Shown here: in pieces, positions 25,411 to 32,339 of the stretch | Position numbering within the stretch: position 1 is the stretch's first letter | How the letters are laid out: each line of letters begins with the position of its first letter | Assembly: GCF_026339735.1 (NCBI RefSeq) | Contig: NZ_JAPEQG010000001.1 | Span: 7,811,001-7,875,000, forward strand | DNA: 64,000 nt | From: Streptomyces sp. NBC_01669 | Lineage (GTDB): Bacteria > Actinomycetota > Actinomycetes > Streptomycetales > Streptomycetaceae | Direction of reading: 5' to 3' | Notes under the pieces: model-generated | Databases searched by the model: none | Told to the model about the DNA's origin: nothing | The model's input: the letters and a program-made list of their open reading frames with translations, nothing else | Position numbers and translations under genes: made by a program

Positions 25411-26951
25411 GCAACGTCCTTCTCGAATGCCAGGCCATCGTCAAGGTCTTTCCCGGGGTACGGGCCCTGGACGGCGTCGGACTGCGCCTCACCGCGGGGT
25501 CCGTCCATGCGCTGCTCGGCGAGAACGGCGCGGGAAAGTCCACCCTCATCAAGGTCCTGACCGGGGTGCACACACCCAACAGCGGCCGTCTCACCTGGTG
25601 CGGCGACGAGGTCCACCTGCGCTCGCCGCTGGAGGCCACCCGCACCGGCATCGGCGTCGTGCACCAGGAGCGCAATCTGATTCCCGGCTTCTCGGTGGCC
25701 GAGAACATCACGTTGCAGAGCCCTCCCTCGCACCGCGGTCTCATCGACCGCGCGGCCATGACCGCCCCCGCTCTGACATGCCTCGGTGAGCTGGGCCTGG
25801 ACATCGACCCGGACCAGCCGGTCCGTGAACTGTCCGTGGCACAACAGCAGTTGGTGGAGATTGCGAAGGCCCTGTACACCGAGAGCCGGGTGCTGCTCCT
25901 CGACGAGCCGACGGCTTCCCTCTCCCCGCAGGAGGCGGAGCGCCTGTTCGAGGTCGTCCGGCGGCTGACAGCCCGAGGGACGTGCGTCGTCTTCGTCAGT
26001 CACAAACTGGAGGAGGTGTTCGCCATCTGCGACACCGTCACCGTGCTGCGTGACGGCAGGTCCGTGCTCGAGTCCTCGCCGCTCGCCGACCACACCCAGG
26101 ACGACGTGGTCAGCCTCATGGTGGGCCGCGCCCACTCGGCGACCGAGATGCGTCCGCGTGAGGTGGACACGTCCGCGGCACCGGTTCTCTCGCTCGACAG
26201 GGTCTCCACCGCCGCCGGGCACCGGGACATCAGCCTGGACGTACGGCCCGGCGAGATCGTCGGTCTGTACGGACTGGTCGGAGCCGGGCGCAGCGAACTG
26301 GTCAAGGCCGTGCTCGGCCTCGACCGCGTCACCGGCGGCGAGATCCGGCTGCACGGCAAACCGGCGCGTATCGCTTCTCCCCGGCAGGCCTTGCACGTCT
26401 TCGGCATCGGTTATCTGACCGAGAACCGCAAGGAGGAAGGGGTCTTCCTGGAGCAGCCCATCGTCCGGAACATCACGGTGACGGTGTGGAAGAGGCTGGC
26501 GAAGGCGTTCGGGTTCGTCTCCTCACGCGAGGAACAGGAGGTGTCGCACGACCTCGTCGAACGTCTCGGCATCCGCATCTCCGGGCTCGGTCAGAACGCC
26601 GGTGAGCTGTCCGGTGGCAACCAGCAGAAGGTGAGCCTGGCGAAGTGGCTGGCGGCCGACACGCGGCTGCTCATCGTCGATGAGCCGACGGTCGGTGTCG
26701 ATGTGCGCACCAAACACGCCTTCCACGAACTGATCTGGGAGCTGGCCCGCGACGGTCTGCCCATTCTGCTGATCAGCAGCGACCTCGCGGAGATGATCAC
26801 GCTCGCGGACCGGGTGGTTGTCATGGCCGACCACCGGATCCGCGGTGAGGTCGACAACGACCGCGACTACGAGCGGATGAGCGGCAGGATCATCCGTATC
26901 ATCCACGACCGCGCGCTCTCGGCCGTGGGCCCGAAGGCGGTGCGGGCATGA
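25407..26951 (+). CDS. Sugar ABC transporter ATPase with two cassettes (RbsA type)
   Basis: A 514-residue tandem ATPase. Cassette 1 has Walker A GENGAGKST (near 37), the LSVAQQQ signature in place of LSGGQ, Walker B LLLDEPTAS and the VFVSHKLEE switch. Cassette 2 has a degenerate Walker A (GLVGAGRSE), as is normal for RbsA-type proteins, the signature LSGGNQQK, and Walker B LLIVDEPTVGVD. This fits CUT2 sugar importers. It is coupled by ATGA overlaps to the permease before it and the mutarotase after it. Confidence 0.93.
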   Translation: MSNVLLECQAIVKVFPGVRALDGVGLRLTAGSVHALLGENGAGKSTLIKVLTGVHTPNSGRLTWCGDEVHLRSPLEATRTGIGVVHQERNLIPGFSVAENITLQSPPSHRGLIDRAAMTAPALTCLGELGLDIDPDQPVRELSVAQQQLVEIAKALYTESRVLLLDEPTASLSPQEAERLFEVVRRLTARGTCVVFVSHKLEEVFAICDTVTVLRDGRSVLESSPLADHTQDDVVSLMVGRAHSATEMRPREVDTSAAPVLSLDRVSTAAGHRDISLDVRPGEIVGLYGLVGAGRSELVKAVLGLDRVTGGEIRLHGKPARIASPRQALHVFGIGYLTENRKEEGVFLEQPIVRNITVTVWKRLAKAFGFVSSREEQEVSHDLVERLGIRISGLGQNAGELSGGNQQKVSLAKWLAADTRLLIVDEPTVGVDVRTKHAFHELIWELARDGLPILLISSDLAEMITLADRVVVMADHRIRGEVDNDRDYERMSGRIIRIIHDRALSAVGPKAVRA

Positions 26952-27271
26952 AGCGCGTGGCGCAGGTCATCCGGGTTCGCCCGGAAAAGCTCGACGAGTA
27001 CCGCGAACTGCACCGCGACGTCCCCCCGCCGGTACTGGAACAACTGCGGCGCTGCCACATCGCCAACTACTCGATCCACCTGCTCGGCGACCGGCTCTTC
27101 AGTTACTTCGAGTACCACGGCGACGACCTGGCCGCGGACATCGCCCTGATGGCTGCGGACGAGGCGACGCAGGCATGGTGGAAACTCACCGACCCCTGCC
27201 AGCAGCCCGTGGAGGAGGCGGCGCCGGGCGAGTGGTGGGCCTCCACGGAGCAGGTCTTTCTCATGGAATAG
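26948..27271 (+). CDS. L-rhamnose/L-fucose mutarotase (RhaM-like, COG3254)
   Basis: A 107-residue dimeric ferredoxin-like protein. Key features are RVRPEKLDEYRELHRDVPP (His in the active site), the ISNYSIH-like stretch (IANYSIHLLGD), FSYFEYHGDD and the Trp-rich end (WWKLTDPCQQP, WWASTEQVFLME). It interconverts alpha and beta anomers of a 6-deoxyhexose before oxidation. The family was described for L-rhamnose, but members in fucosidase clusters are expected to act on L-fucose. The ATG overlaps the ATPase stop by four bases. Confidence 0.88.
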   Translation: MKRVAQVIRVRPEKLDEYRELHRDVPPPVLEQLRRCHIANYSIHLLGDRLFSYFEYHGDDLAADIALMAADEATQAWWKLTDPCQQPVEEAAPGEWWASTEQVFLME

Positions 27272-27382
27272 GCCGCCCCAGCACCCCAGTTCGGCTGTGC
27301 GTGGACGACCGTCCGGCGCCCCGGGCTCCGTACGACCACCCTCGCGATTCGCCCCGCGATCCGCGACCGCAAGGAGGAACAC

Positions 27383-27520
27383 GTGAAACTGCTGCGCCTT
27401 GGCGCCCCCGGCGAGGAACGCCCCGCAGTCCTCGACAGCGACGGACGCACCTACGACATCTCCGGGCTGACCCGCGACATCGACGGCCCCTTCCTGGCGG
27501 GCGGCGGTGTGGAGAATGAA
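27383..27520 (+). pseudogene. FAH-family hydrolase, only the first ~42 codons left
   Basis: A GTG with AAGGAGG just upstream opens MKLLRLGAPGEERPAVLDSD, then TYDISGL and a FLAGGG stretch. This is the N-terminal start of fumarylacetoacetate hydrolase-like enzymes such as 2,4-diketo-3-deoxy-L-fuconate hydrolase, normally near 285 residues. After GGGVE the homology stops and the frame runs into the SDR gene, giving a misleading fused 316-residue frame. About 240 codons, with the whole catalytic domain, are gone. In the fucose pathway this enzyme makes pyruvate and lactate, so its loss removes the last step. Confidence 0.8.
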
Positions 27521-27529
27521 GAGGCAGAC

Positions 27530-28333
27530 ATGAACAGGCACGACGACAGCGACGCCCGGATCGGTGAATGCGCACCGATGAGGGAACTATCCGGACTCAA
27601 AGCCCTGGTCACCGGCGGGGCTTCCGGTATAGGACTGGCCACGGCACGGTTGCTCGCGGCCCGCGGCGCGGACGTCGCCGTCCTCGACCTCGACCCGTCG
27701 GCGGTGCCGGAGCCACTGCGTGGCTACCGCGCCGACGTGGCAGACGACAACACGGTGAGGACCGCGGTGGATGCGGCAGCCTCGGACCTCGCGGGCATCG
27801 ACATTGTGGTCAACAACGCGGGCATCGGGGCCGTCGGCACCATCGAGGACGATGACGACGGCCAGTGGCACCGTGTCTTCGACGTGAACGTCATGGGCGT
27901 GGTGCGCACGACCCGGGCGGCACTGCCCCACCTCAGAGCCTCCTCTCACGCCGCCCTCGTCAACGTCTGCTCGATCGCCGCCACGGCGGGCCTACCCCAG
28001 CGGGCGCTGTACAGCGCGAGCAAGGGCGCGGTCCAGTCGCTGACGCTGGCCATGGCCGCGGACCACGTACGGGAGGGCATCCGGGTCAACTGCGTGAATC
28101 CCGGCACGGCGGACACGCCGTGGGTGGGCCGCCTCCTGGACCAGGCCGCGGATCCCGCCGCGGAACGCTCCGCGCTCAACGCCCGCCAGCCCTTGGGCCG
28201 CCTCATTTCGGCCGACGAAGTGGCCGCCGCCATCGTCTACTTGGCCTCCCCGGCCGCCGCCTCGGTGACCGGCGCCGCCCTCGCGGTGGACGGCGGGATG
28301 CAGGGGCTGCGCCTGCGGCCGGCGGGACAGTGA
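27530..28333 (+). CDS. SDR oxidoreductase (probable 2-keto-3-deoxy-L-fuconate dehydrogenase)
   Basis: A 267-residue short-chain dehydrogenase with TGGASGIGLATARLL (near residue 24), VNNAGIG, the catalytic Ser in VCSIAATAG, YSASK and the PGTADTPWV cap typical of 2-keto-3-deoxy-fuconate or 3-hydroxybutyrate-type dehydrogenases. The ATG at 27530 (GAAGAGG upstream) is my choice; an ATG at 27578 would drop a polar leader. The frame is open upstream into the FAH remnant, but that part is not SDR. The stop overlaps the next start (TGATG). Confidence 0.85.
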   Translation: MNRHDDSDARIGECAPMRELSGLKALVTGGASGIGLATARLLAARGADVAVLDLDPSAVPEPLRGYRADVADDNTVRTAVDAAASDLAGIDIVVNNAGIGAVGTIEDDDDGQWHRVFDVNVMGVVRTTRAALPHLRASSHAALVNVCSIAATAGLPQRALYSASKGAVQSLTLAMAADHVREGIRVNCVNPGTADTPWVGRLLDQAADPAAERSALNARQPLGRLISADEVAAAIVYLASPAAASVTGAALAVDGGMQGLRLRPAGQ

Positions 28334-29370
28334 TGGGCATGCACCGCACCGTTCACGAATCGGTACTGCCGCGCCGCACCCTGGGGCGCAGTGAAGTCGC
28401 CGTCACCGCCCTGGGGTTCGGCGCCGCCGCCGTCGCCGGCCTCTTCTCCCCCGTTGGCGAGGACGAGGCCGCCGCCGCTGTCGAAGCGGCCTGGGACGCG
28501 GGCATCCGGTACTTCGACACCGCCCCGCACTACGGTCTGGGTCTGTCGGAGCAGAGACTGGGCGCCGTACTGCGCGCCAAGCCCCGGGACACGTACACGG
28601 TCTCGACCAAGGCCGGGCGGTTACTCGTACCCTGTGAGAAAGGCGGGCGCGAGGGGGACTTCGGGGACGATCTCGCCCACGGTTTCGCCGTACCGGCGAC
28701 CCACCGCAGGCGGTGGGACTTCAGCGCCGACGGCGTCCGCCGTTCGCTGGAGGAGAGCCTGACCCGGCTCGGACTCGACCGCGTCGACCTCGTGCTGCTG
28801 CACGACCCCGACGACCACGAGGAGCAGGCGTTCCGGGAAGCGTATCCCGCCCTGGAGGAACTGCGGTCCCAGGGCGTGGTCGGCGCGATCGGCGCGGGCA
28901 TGAACCAGAGCCGCATGCTGACCCGCTTCCTCGAGGACACAGATGTCGACGCCGTGCTGTGCGCCGGTCGCTACACCCTGCTGGAGCAGACGGCCCTGGA
29001 AGAACTGCTGCCCGTCGCCGCGGCGCGCCGCAAGAGTGTGATCGTCGGAGGCGTGTTCAACTCGGGCCTGCTGGCCGACCCGAAGCCCGGCGCCACGTAC
29101 GACTACGCCGCCGCTCCGAAATCCCTGGTGAGCCGTGCGCTGCACATGCAGGCCGTCGCCGAGGAGCACGGGGTGCCACTGCGGGCCGCCGCACTGCGCT
29201 TCCCCTTCGGGCATCCGGCCATCGCCTCCATCCTCGTCGGCGCGCGCTCGGCGGCTCAGGTCCACGACGCTGCCGCACAGGTGGATCGTGCGATCCCCGA
29301 CGGGATGTGGGAGGCGCTGCGGAGCGAGGGCCTGCTGCCGCCGCACGTGCCGGTACCGGAGGGGACGTAG
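28333..29370 (+). CDS. Aldo/keto reductase (probable L-fucose/D-threo-aldose 1-dehydrogenase), has a TTA codon
   Basis: A 345-residue AKR barrel. It has RTLGRSEVAVTALGFGAAAV, the catalytic Asp and Tyr in FDTAPHYGLGLSE (near 60), Lys in STKAGR (near 95), the active His in LLHDPDDH, and the cofactor loop PFGHPAIASILVGARS. The D-threo-aldose dehydrogenase subgroup oxidises L-fucose to the lactone and matches this pattern. Codon 97 is TTA (28621-28623), the codon read by the bldA tRNA in Streptomyces, so the product may depend on growth phase. ATG 28333 overlaps the SDR stop; ATG 28339 is an alternative. Confidence 0.87.
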   Translation: MGMHRTVHESVLPRRTLGRSEVAVTALGFGAAAVAGLFSPVGEDEAAAAVEAAWDAGIRYFDTAPHYGLGLSEQRLGAVLRAKPRDTYTVSTKAGRLLVPCEKGGREGDFGDDLAHGFAVPATHRRRWDFSADGVRRSLEESLTRLGLDRVDLVLLHDPDDHEEQAFREAYPALEELRSQGVVGAIGAGMNQSRMLTRFLEDTDVDAVLCAGRYTLLEQTALEELLPVAAARRKSVIVGGVFNSGLLADPKPGATYDYAAAPKSLVSRALHMQAVAEEHGVPLRAAALRFPFGHPAIASILVGARSAAQVHDAAAQVDRAIPDGMWEALRSEGLLPPHVPVPEGT

Positions 29371-29372
29371 TC

Positions 29373-29426
29373 ATGCGCATCGCGCTGTTCATCACCTGCT
29401 TCAACGACACGCTGTACCCGCAGACC
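29373..29426 (+). pseudogene. lutA-like gene, only first 18 codons left
   Basis: ATG then RIALFITCFNDTLYPQT, the N-terminal start of LutA/YkgE-type CCG-domain iron-sulfur proteins of the lactate utilisation complex (normally near 240 residues). After PQT the homology stops; the frame goes on for about 30 unrelated codons. It begins three bases after the aldo/keto reductase stop, so it was part of the operon. Confidence 0.75.
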
Positions 29427-29454
29427 GACGCCGTACACACCAGCAGGAGGATCG

Positions 29455-29574
29455 ACGAGCAGCAGAGAAAAGGTGCTCGGACGTATGCGGGAGGCGCTGA
29501 CCGACATACCGGACATCGAAGCGCATGACACCGTGGCCGTGCCCCGTTCGAACCGGAGGGCCAGAACACGGTGA
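29455..29574 (+). pseudogene. lutC-like gene remnant with ACG in place of the start codon
   Basis: AGGAGG (29445-29450) is followed four bases later by ACG and then SSREKVLGRMREALTDIPD, the N-terminal start of LutC (DUF162) proteins. An ATG would be expected where ACG stands. The frame ends at a TGA (29572-29574) after about 38 codons, against about 210 in LutC. LutB should lie between lutA and lutC but is absent. LutABC oxidise L-lactate, the product of the fucose pathway. Confidence 0.65.
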
Positions 29575-29604
29575 CGGCGGCCCCCGTCCTCAGTGAGGCA
29601 AAAC

Positions 29605-30468
29605 ATGCACATCATCGATGCACACCACCACCTCTGGGACCTGGACGTACGCGACCAGGAGTGGATCACCGGACCCGAACTCGCCCCGCTGCGACGTTCG
29701 TTCACCCTGGAGGACTTCGAGGCCGAGGCCCGGTCGGCCGGGATCGCCGCAGGCGTCCTCGTGCAGACGGTGGCCGTGACCGAGGAAACCCCGGAGTTCT
29801 TGTCCCTCGCTGCCGGCAGCGATCTCATCGGTGCGGTCGTCGGATGGACGGACCTCACCTCACCCGGCGTCAGCGACGAACTCGCTCGCCTGCGGGGCCT
29901 TCCCGGAGGAGAGTACTTGCGGGGCATCCGCCACCAGGTACAGGGCGAGCCCGACCCGCGATGGCTCACCCGGCCGGATGTGCTGCGTGGGCTGCGCGCG
30001 GTAGCAGCCGCAGGTCTCGTCTACGACGTCGTGGTGCTCCCCCACCAACTGCCCGCCGCGATCCAGGCAGCCGCCTCCGTGCCGGAACTGACCTTCGTCC
30101 TGGACCACTTGGGTAAGCCGCCCATCTCGTCGAAAGCGGTCGAGCCCTGGTTCACCGGACTGCGGCGCCTCGCCGCCCTGCCGAACACCGTGTGCAAAAT
30201 CTCCGGAATGGTCACCGAGGCCGACTGGGCATCGTGGACCGTCGACGACCTGCGCCCTTACGCGGACTCGGCGCTGGAGGCCTTTGGCCCGCACCGGCTG
30301 ATGTTCGGGTCCGACTGGCCGGTGTGCACCCTGGCCGCGAGCTGCACCGACGTCGTCGCGTACACGCGGGCTCTCACCACCGCACTCGGCGAAACCGAGC
30401 AGTCGGCCCTGTGGTCCGGCACCGCGGCCCGGGTCTACCGAGTGGCGGTCGACGAGCCGGGACTGTGA
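29605..30468 (+). CDS. L-fuconolactonase-like amidohydrolase (COG3618)
   Basis: A 287-residue amidohydrolase-superfamily lactonase. It has IIDAHHHLWD at the N-terminus (metal His pair), RGIRHQVQGEPDP, FVLDHLGKPP, CKISGM and MFGSDWPVC with the catalytic Asp. This set is shared by L-fuconolactone and L-rhamnono-lactone hydrolases. ATG 29605 has GAGG six bases upstream and gives the standard start; a GTG at 29593 is less likely. It is the last gene of the operon and is intact, although the genes just before it are broken. Confidence 0.87.
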   Translation: MHIIDAHHHLWDLDVRDQEWITGPELAPLRRSFTLEDFEAEARSAGIAAGVLVQTVAVTEETPEFLSLAAGSDLIGAVVGWTDLTSPGVSDELARLRGLPGGEYLRGIRHQVQGEPDPRWLTRPDVLRGLRAVAAAGLVYDVVVLPHQLPAAIQAAASVPELTFVLDHLGKPPISSKAVEPWFTGLRRLAALPNTVCKISGMVTEADWASWTVDDLRPYADSALEAFGPHRLMFGSDWPVCTLAASCTDVVAYTRALTTALGETEQSALWSGTAARVYRVAVDEPGL

Positions 30469-30534
30469 CGCCTGGTTGCCCACCGGCCAGGACTGTCTCG
30501 CCTTGGCCGAGCCGACGTCGGAAGTCGCGCGCGG

Positions 30535-31251
30535 TCAGGGCTCCTCATCCCGGCTGAGCTGGCGCTGGAGGCTGCGGGTGAGGTGCTCCGCCATCGCTTC
30601 GGCCGCGCGGTCGGGATTCCGGCGCAGTATCGCGCGGACCACGCGTTCGTGCTCCGCGAGGGTCGGGTCGTCGGCGCCGAGGACGCTGCTGAGCCTGAAG
30701 ATGTGCAGATGGGAGTGGAGGCGCTCCACCGCGTCCGAGAGCAGTGGCCGTTGGGAGGCCTGCGCGATCGCGTCGTGGAAGCGCTGGTCGAGGGAGGCGA
30801 AGTCGCGGTAGGCCGCATAGCGCCCGGCCGGCCCCGGATGGGACTGCATCTCCTCCACGATCCGCTCGATGCCGTCGAGCTGAGCCTCGCTGGCGTTGAC
30901 CGCGGCCAGAGCGGCTGCCTTCGGTTCCAGCAGCAGCCGCATCTCGAAGAGTTCCTCGAGTCCCTGGCGGGTCAGCAGCTCGGTGGCGCGGTACCCGGAG
31001 AGCGCCCTCTTCACCACCAGGCCGTCGGACTCCAGTCTGGCCAGCGCCTCCCTGATCGGGGTCGGTGAGACGCTCAGGGCGCGGGCCAGGGCCTCGATCC
31101 CGACGCGCGCGCCAGGAGCGATCTCATGGTCCATGACCATGGCCTTGATGTTCTCGTAGACGCTGTCCGAGAGAGCCTGACGTGCGGGAGGCAGGTCCCG
31201 TCCGCTCCCTTCCCGCGGCGCCCCGGCCGCGGACGTGTCGTGCGGCGGCAT
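30535..31251 (-). CDS. GntR-family regulator, FadR/FCD type (candidate fucose-locus repressor)
   Basis: A 238-residue regulator. The winged helix (residues 28-90) has LSDSVYENIKAMVMDHEIAP, SVSPTPIREALARLESDGLV and KRALSGYRATEL. The FCD ligand domain (100-220) shows the His/Asp metal or ligand set in DQRFHDAIAQAS and an H near 188. The ATG has GGAGG four bases away. It converges on the lactonase gene (66 bases apart) and is the only regulator inside the fucose locus, so it is the best candidate to bind the four TTTCCTATWTGATT sites. That link is inferred. Confidence 0.9.
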   Translation of the reverse strand: MPPHDTSAAGAPREGSGRDLPPARQALSDSVYENIKAMVMDHEIAPGARVGIEALARALSVSPTPIREALARLESDGLVVKRALSGYRATELLTRQGLEELFEMRLLLEPKAAALAAVNASEAQLDGIERIVEEMQSHPGPAGRYAAYRDFASLDQRFHDAIAQASQRPLLSDAVERLHSHLHIFRLSSVLGADDPTLAEHERVVRAILRRNPDRAAEAMAEHLTRSLQRQLSRDEEP

Positions 31252-31396
31252 CCGGCCTCCTGCTGCTGTTCGGGGCTTGTCGGGGCAGCAACAGTTTACC
31301 CAGGTGAGGGACGCGGTTCAGGGGCCGAGCCGAGTCTGTCCACCGGAAAGCTCCGGCCCGCCACGGGAGCTGTGCATGTCCGCCGCGTCGCTTCGG

Positions 31397-31543
31397 TCAG
31401 GCGGAGGCCTGTTGGATGTCCGCGGGGACGGGCGCGTGCCCGGGGATGGTCTGCTCGGCCCAGATGGTCTTGCCGCAGTGGCTGTAGCGGCTGCCCCAGC
31501 GTTTGGTGAGCTGGGCGACGAGGAACAGGCTCCGGCGGGTCAT
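31397..31543 (-). pseudogene. Tail of an anti-sigma-type ATP-binding protein
   Basis: The last 48 codons of a minus-strand frame read RRSLFLVAQLTKRWGSRYS, then GKTIWAEQTI. This is the C-terminal end of the HATPase_c_2 (RsbW/SpoIIAB-like) proteins abundant in Streptomyces, where GRGLFLVA and G(K)TVWAE are conserved. The ATP-binding N-box and G1 box are missing, so it is a cut remnant. Confidence 0.6.
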
Positions 31544-31557
31544 GTGACTGTCAAGAC

Positions 31558-31940
31558 ATCTGGTCCTGACTGCGAACCTGCTGGCCGGTGCACTCCTGGC
31601 CGCCCCGCTCGCGGTCGCTCCGAGGGTCGTCGTGGGCGCTGCCGAACCAGCCGCCCGGCCCGCTGCCGCTCCCAACTCCGCGCCGCCGGACGTCGTCCCC
31701 GCACTCCAGAACTGGCAGGGCGGCATCGGACAGGTCACCCTGGACCGCCACAGCCGGATCGTCGTTCCCGCCCACGTCCCTCGCCGGACTGCGCAGACTT
31801 GCCACCCAAGTAGCCGAAGAAGCAGCCGAGTTGACGCCGGTGCGCCCCCGGGTCGCCACCGGCCCAGCACATCGCGGCGACATCGCCCTTCGACTGGACG
31901 GCGACGCGGACCTCGGTGCCGCTCTGGTCCGGAGACGTAT
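31558..31940 (+). pseudogene. GH20 beta-N-acetylhexosaminidase N-terminal remnant, frameshifted
   Basis: The first frame reads a signal-peptide core (LVLTANLLAGALLAAPLAVA), then PPDVVPALQNWQGGIGQVTL and SRIVVPAH, the start of the Glyco_hydro_20b domain. Near 31772 the homology jumps to the next frame, which goes on SLAGLRRLATQVAEEAAELT, then VRPRVATGPAHRGDIALRLD, to about 31925. The catalytic GH20 barrel is missing and the break lies about 35 bases before operator site 3. No start codon is left. It would have encoded a secreted glycan hexosaminidase. Confidence 0.75.
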
Positions 31941-31958
31941 CTCCACCACTCCCTTGAG

Positions 31959-31975
31959 AATCAAATAGGAAATTG
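31959..31975 (-). promoter_or_regulatory. Operator-like motif, site 3
   Basis: Read on the minus strand it is CAATTTCCTATTTGATT, the same motif as sites 1, 2 and 4. It stands about 365 bases upstream of the GH95 start and just after the cut end of the GH20 remnant. It may have controlled a gene now lost, or may act with site 4 on the GH95 gene. Confidence 0.7.
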
Positions 31976-32205
31976 ATGAGACTGATGGTTGACCGGTGAT
32001 GGCGTCCAGTCAAGACCCGTGGCGCGCTTCATCTCCCGGGTGAGCCTTGACGTCGATGGTGGGAGGTTGGGGCAAGGGCCCTTCTTCAAGCGGTAAATCT
32101 CCGGGTTGGAAGCCGATTCTCTGGAGTGGTTGCGACGTGCGACCGCAGCTCGGTGCCGCCTGTGGGGGCTTGGAAGTCAGGCGCATTGATTGGCTGAGCA
32201 GAGGA

Positions 32206-32223
32206 AAAATCATATAGGAAAAT
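32206..32223 (-). promoter_or_regulatory. Operator-like motif, site 4
   Basis: Minus-strand sequence ATTTTCCTATATGATTTT, 117 bases upstream of the GH95 ATG. On the plus strand TTGATT (32187-32192) stands about 20 bases before the TATAGG within the site, so it may overlap a promoter. Sites 3 and 4 are about 250 bases apart, close to the spacing of sites 1 and 2. Confidence 0.75.
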
Positions 32224-32339
32224 CGGTCGAAGTCATTGACACGACGTGCCAATGCCACTGCACTTCTGCCCAGACGCCGCCCCCGGTCGTCGGACGCCCC
32301 AGAACCCGGTACAGCCTGCCCAGAAGGAGCCGCACGCCC

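Noticed and set aside
27383..28333. A bifunctional FAH-SDR enzyme
   Set aside because: Only 42 codons of FAH remain and none of its catalytic residues; the SDR has its own start and RBS.
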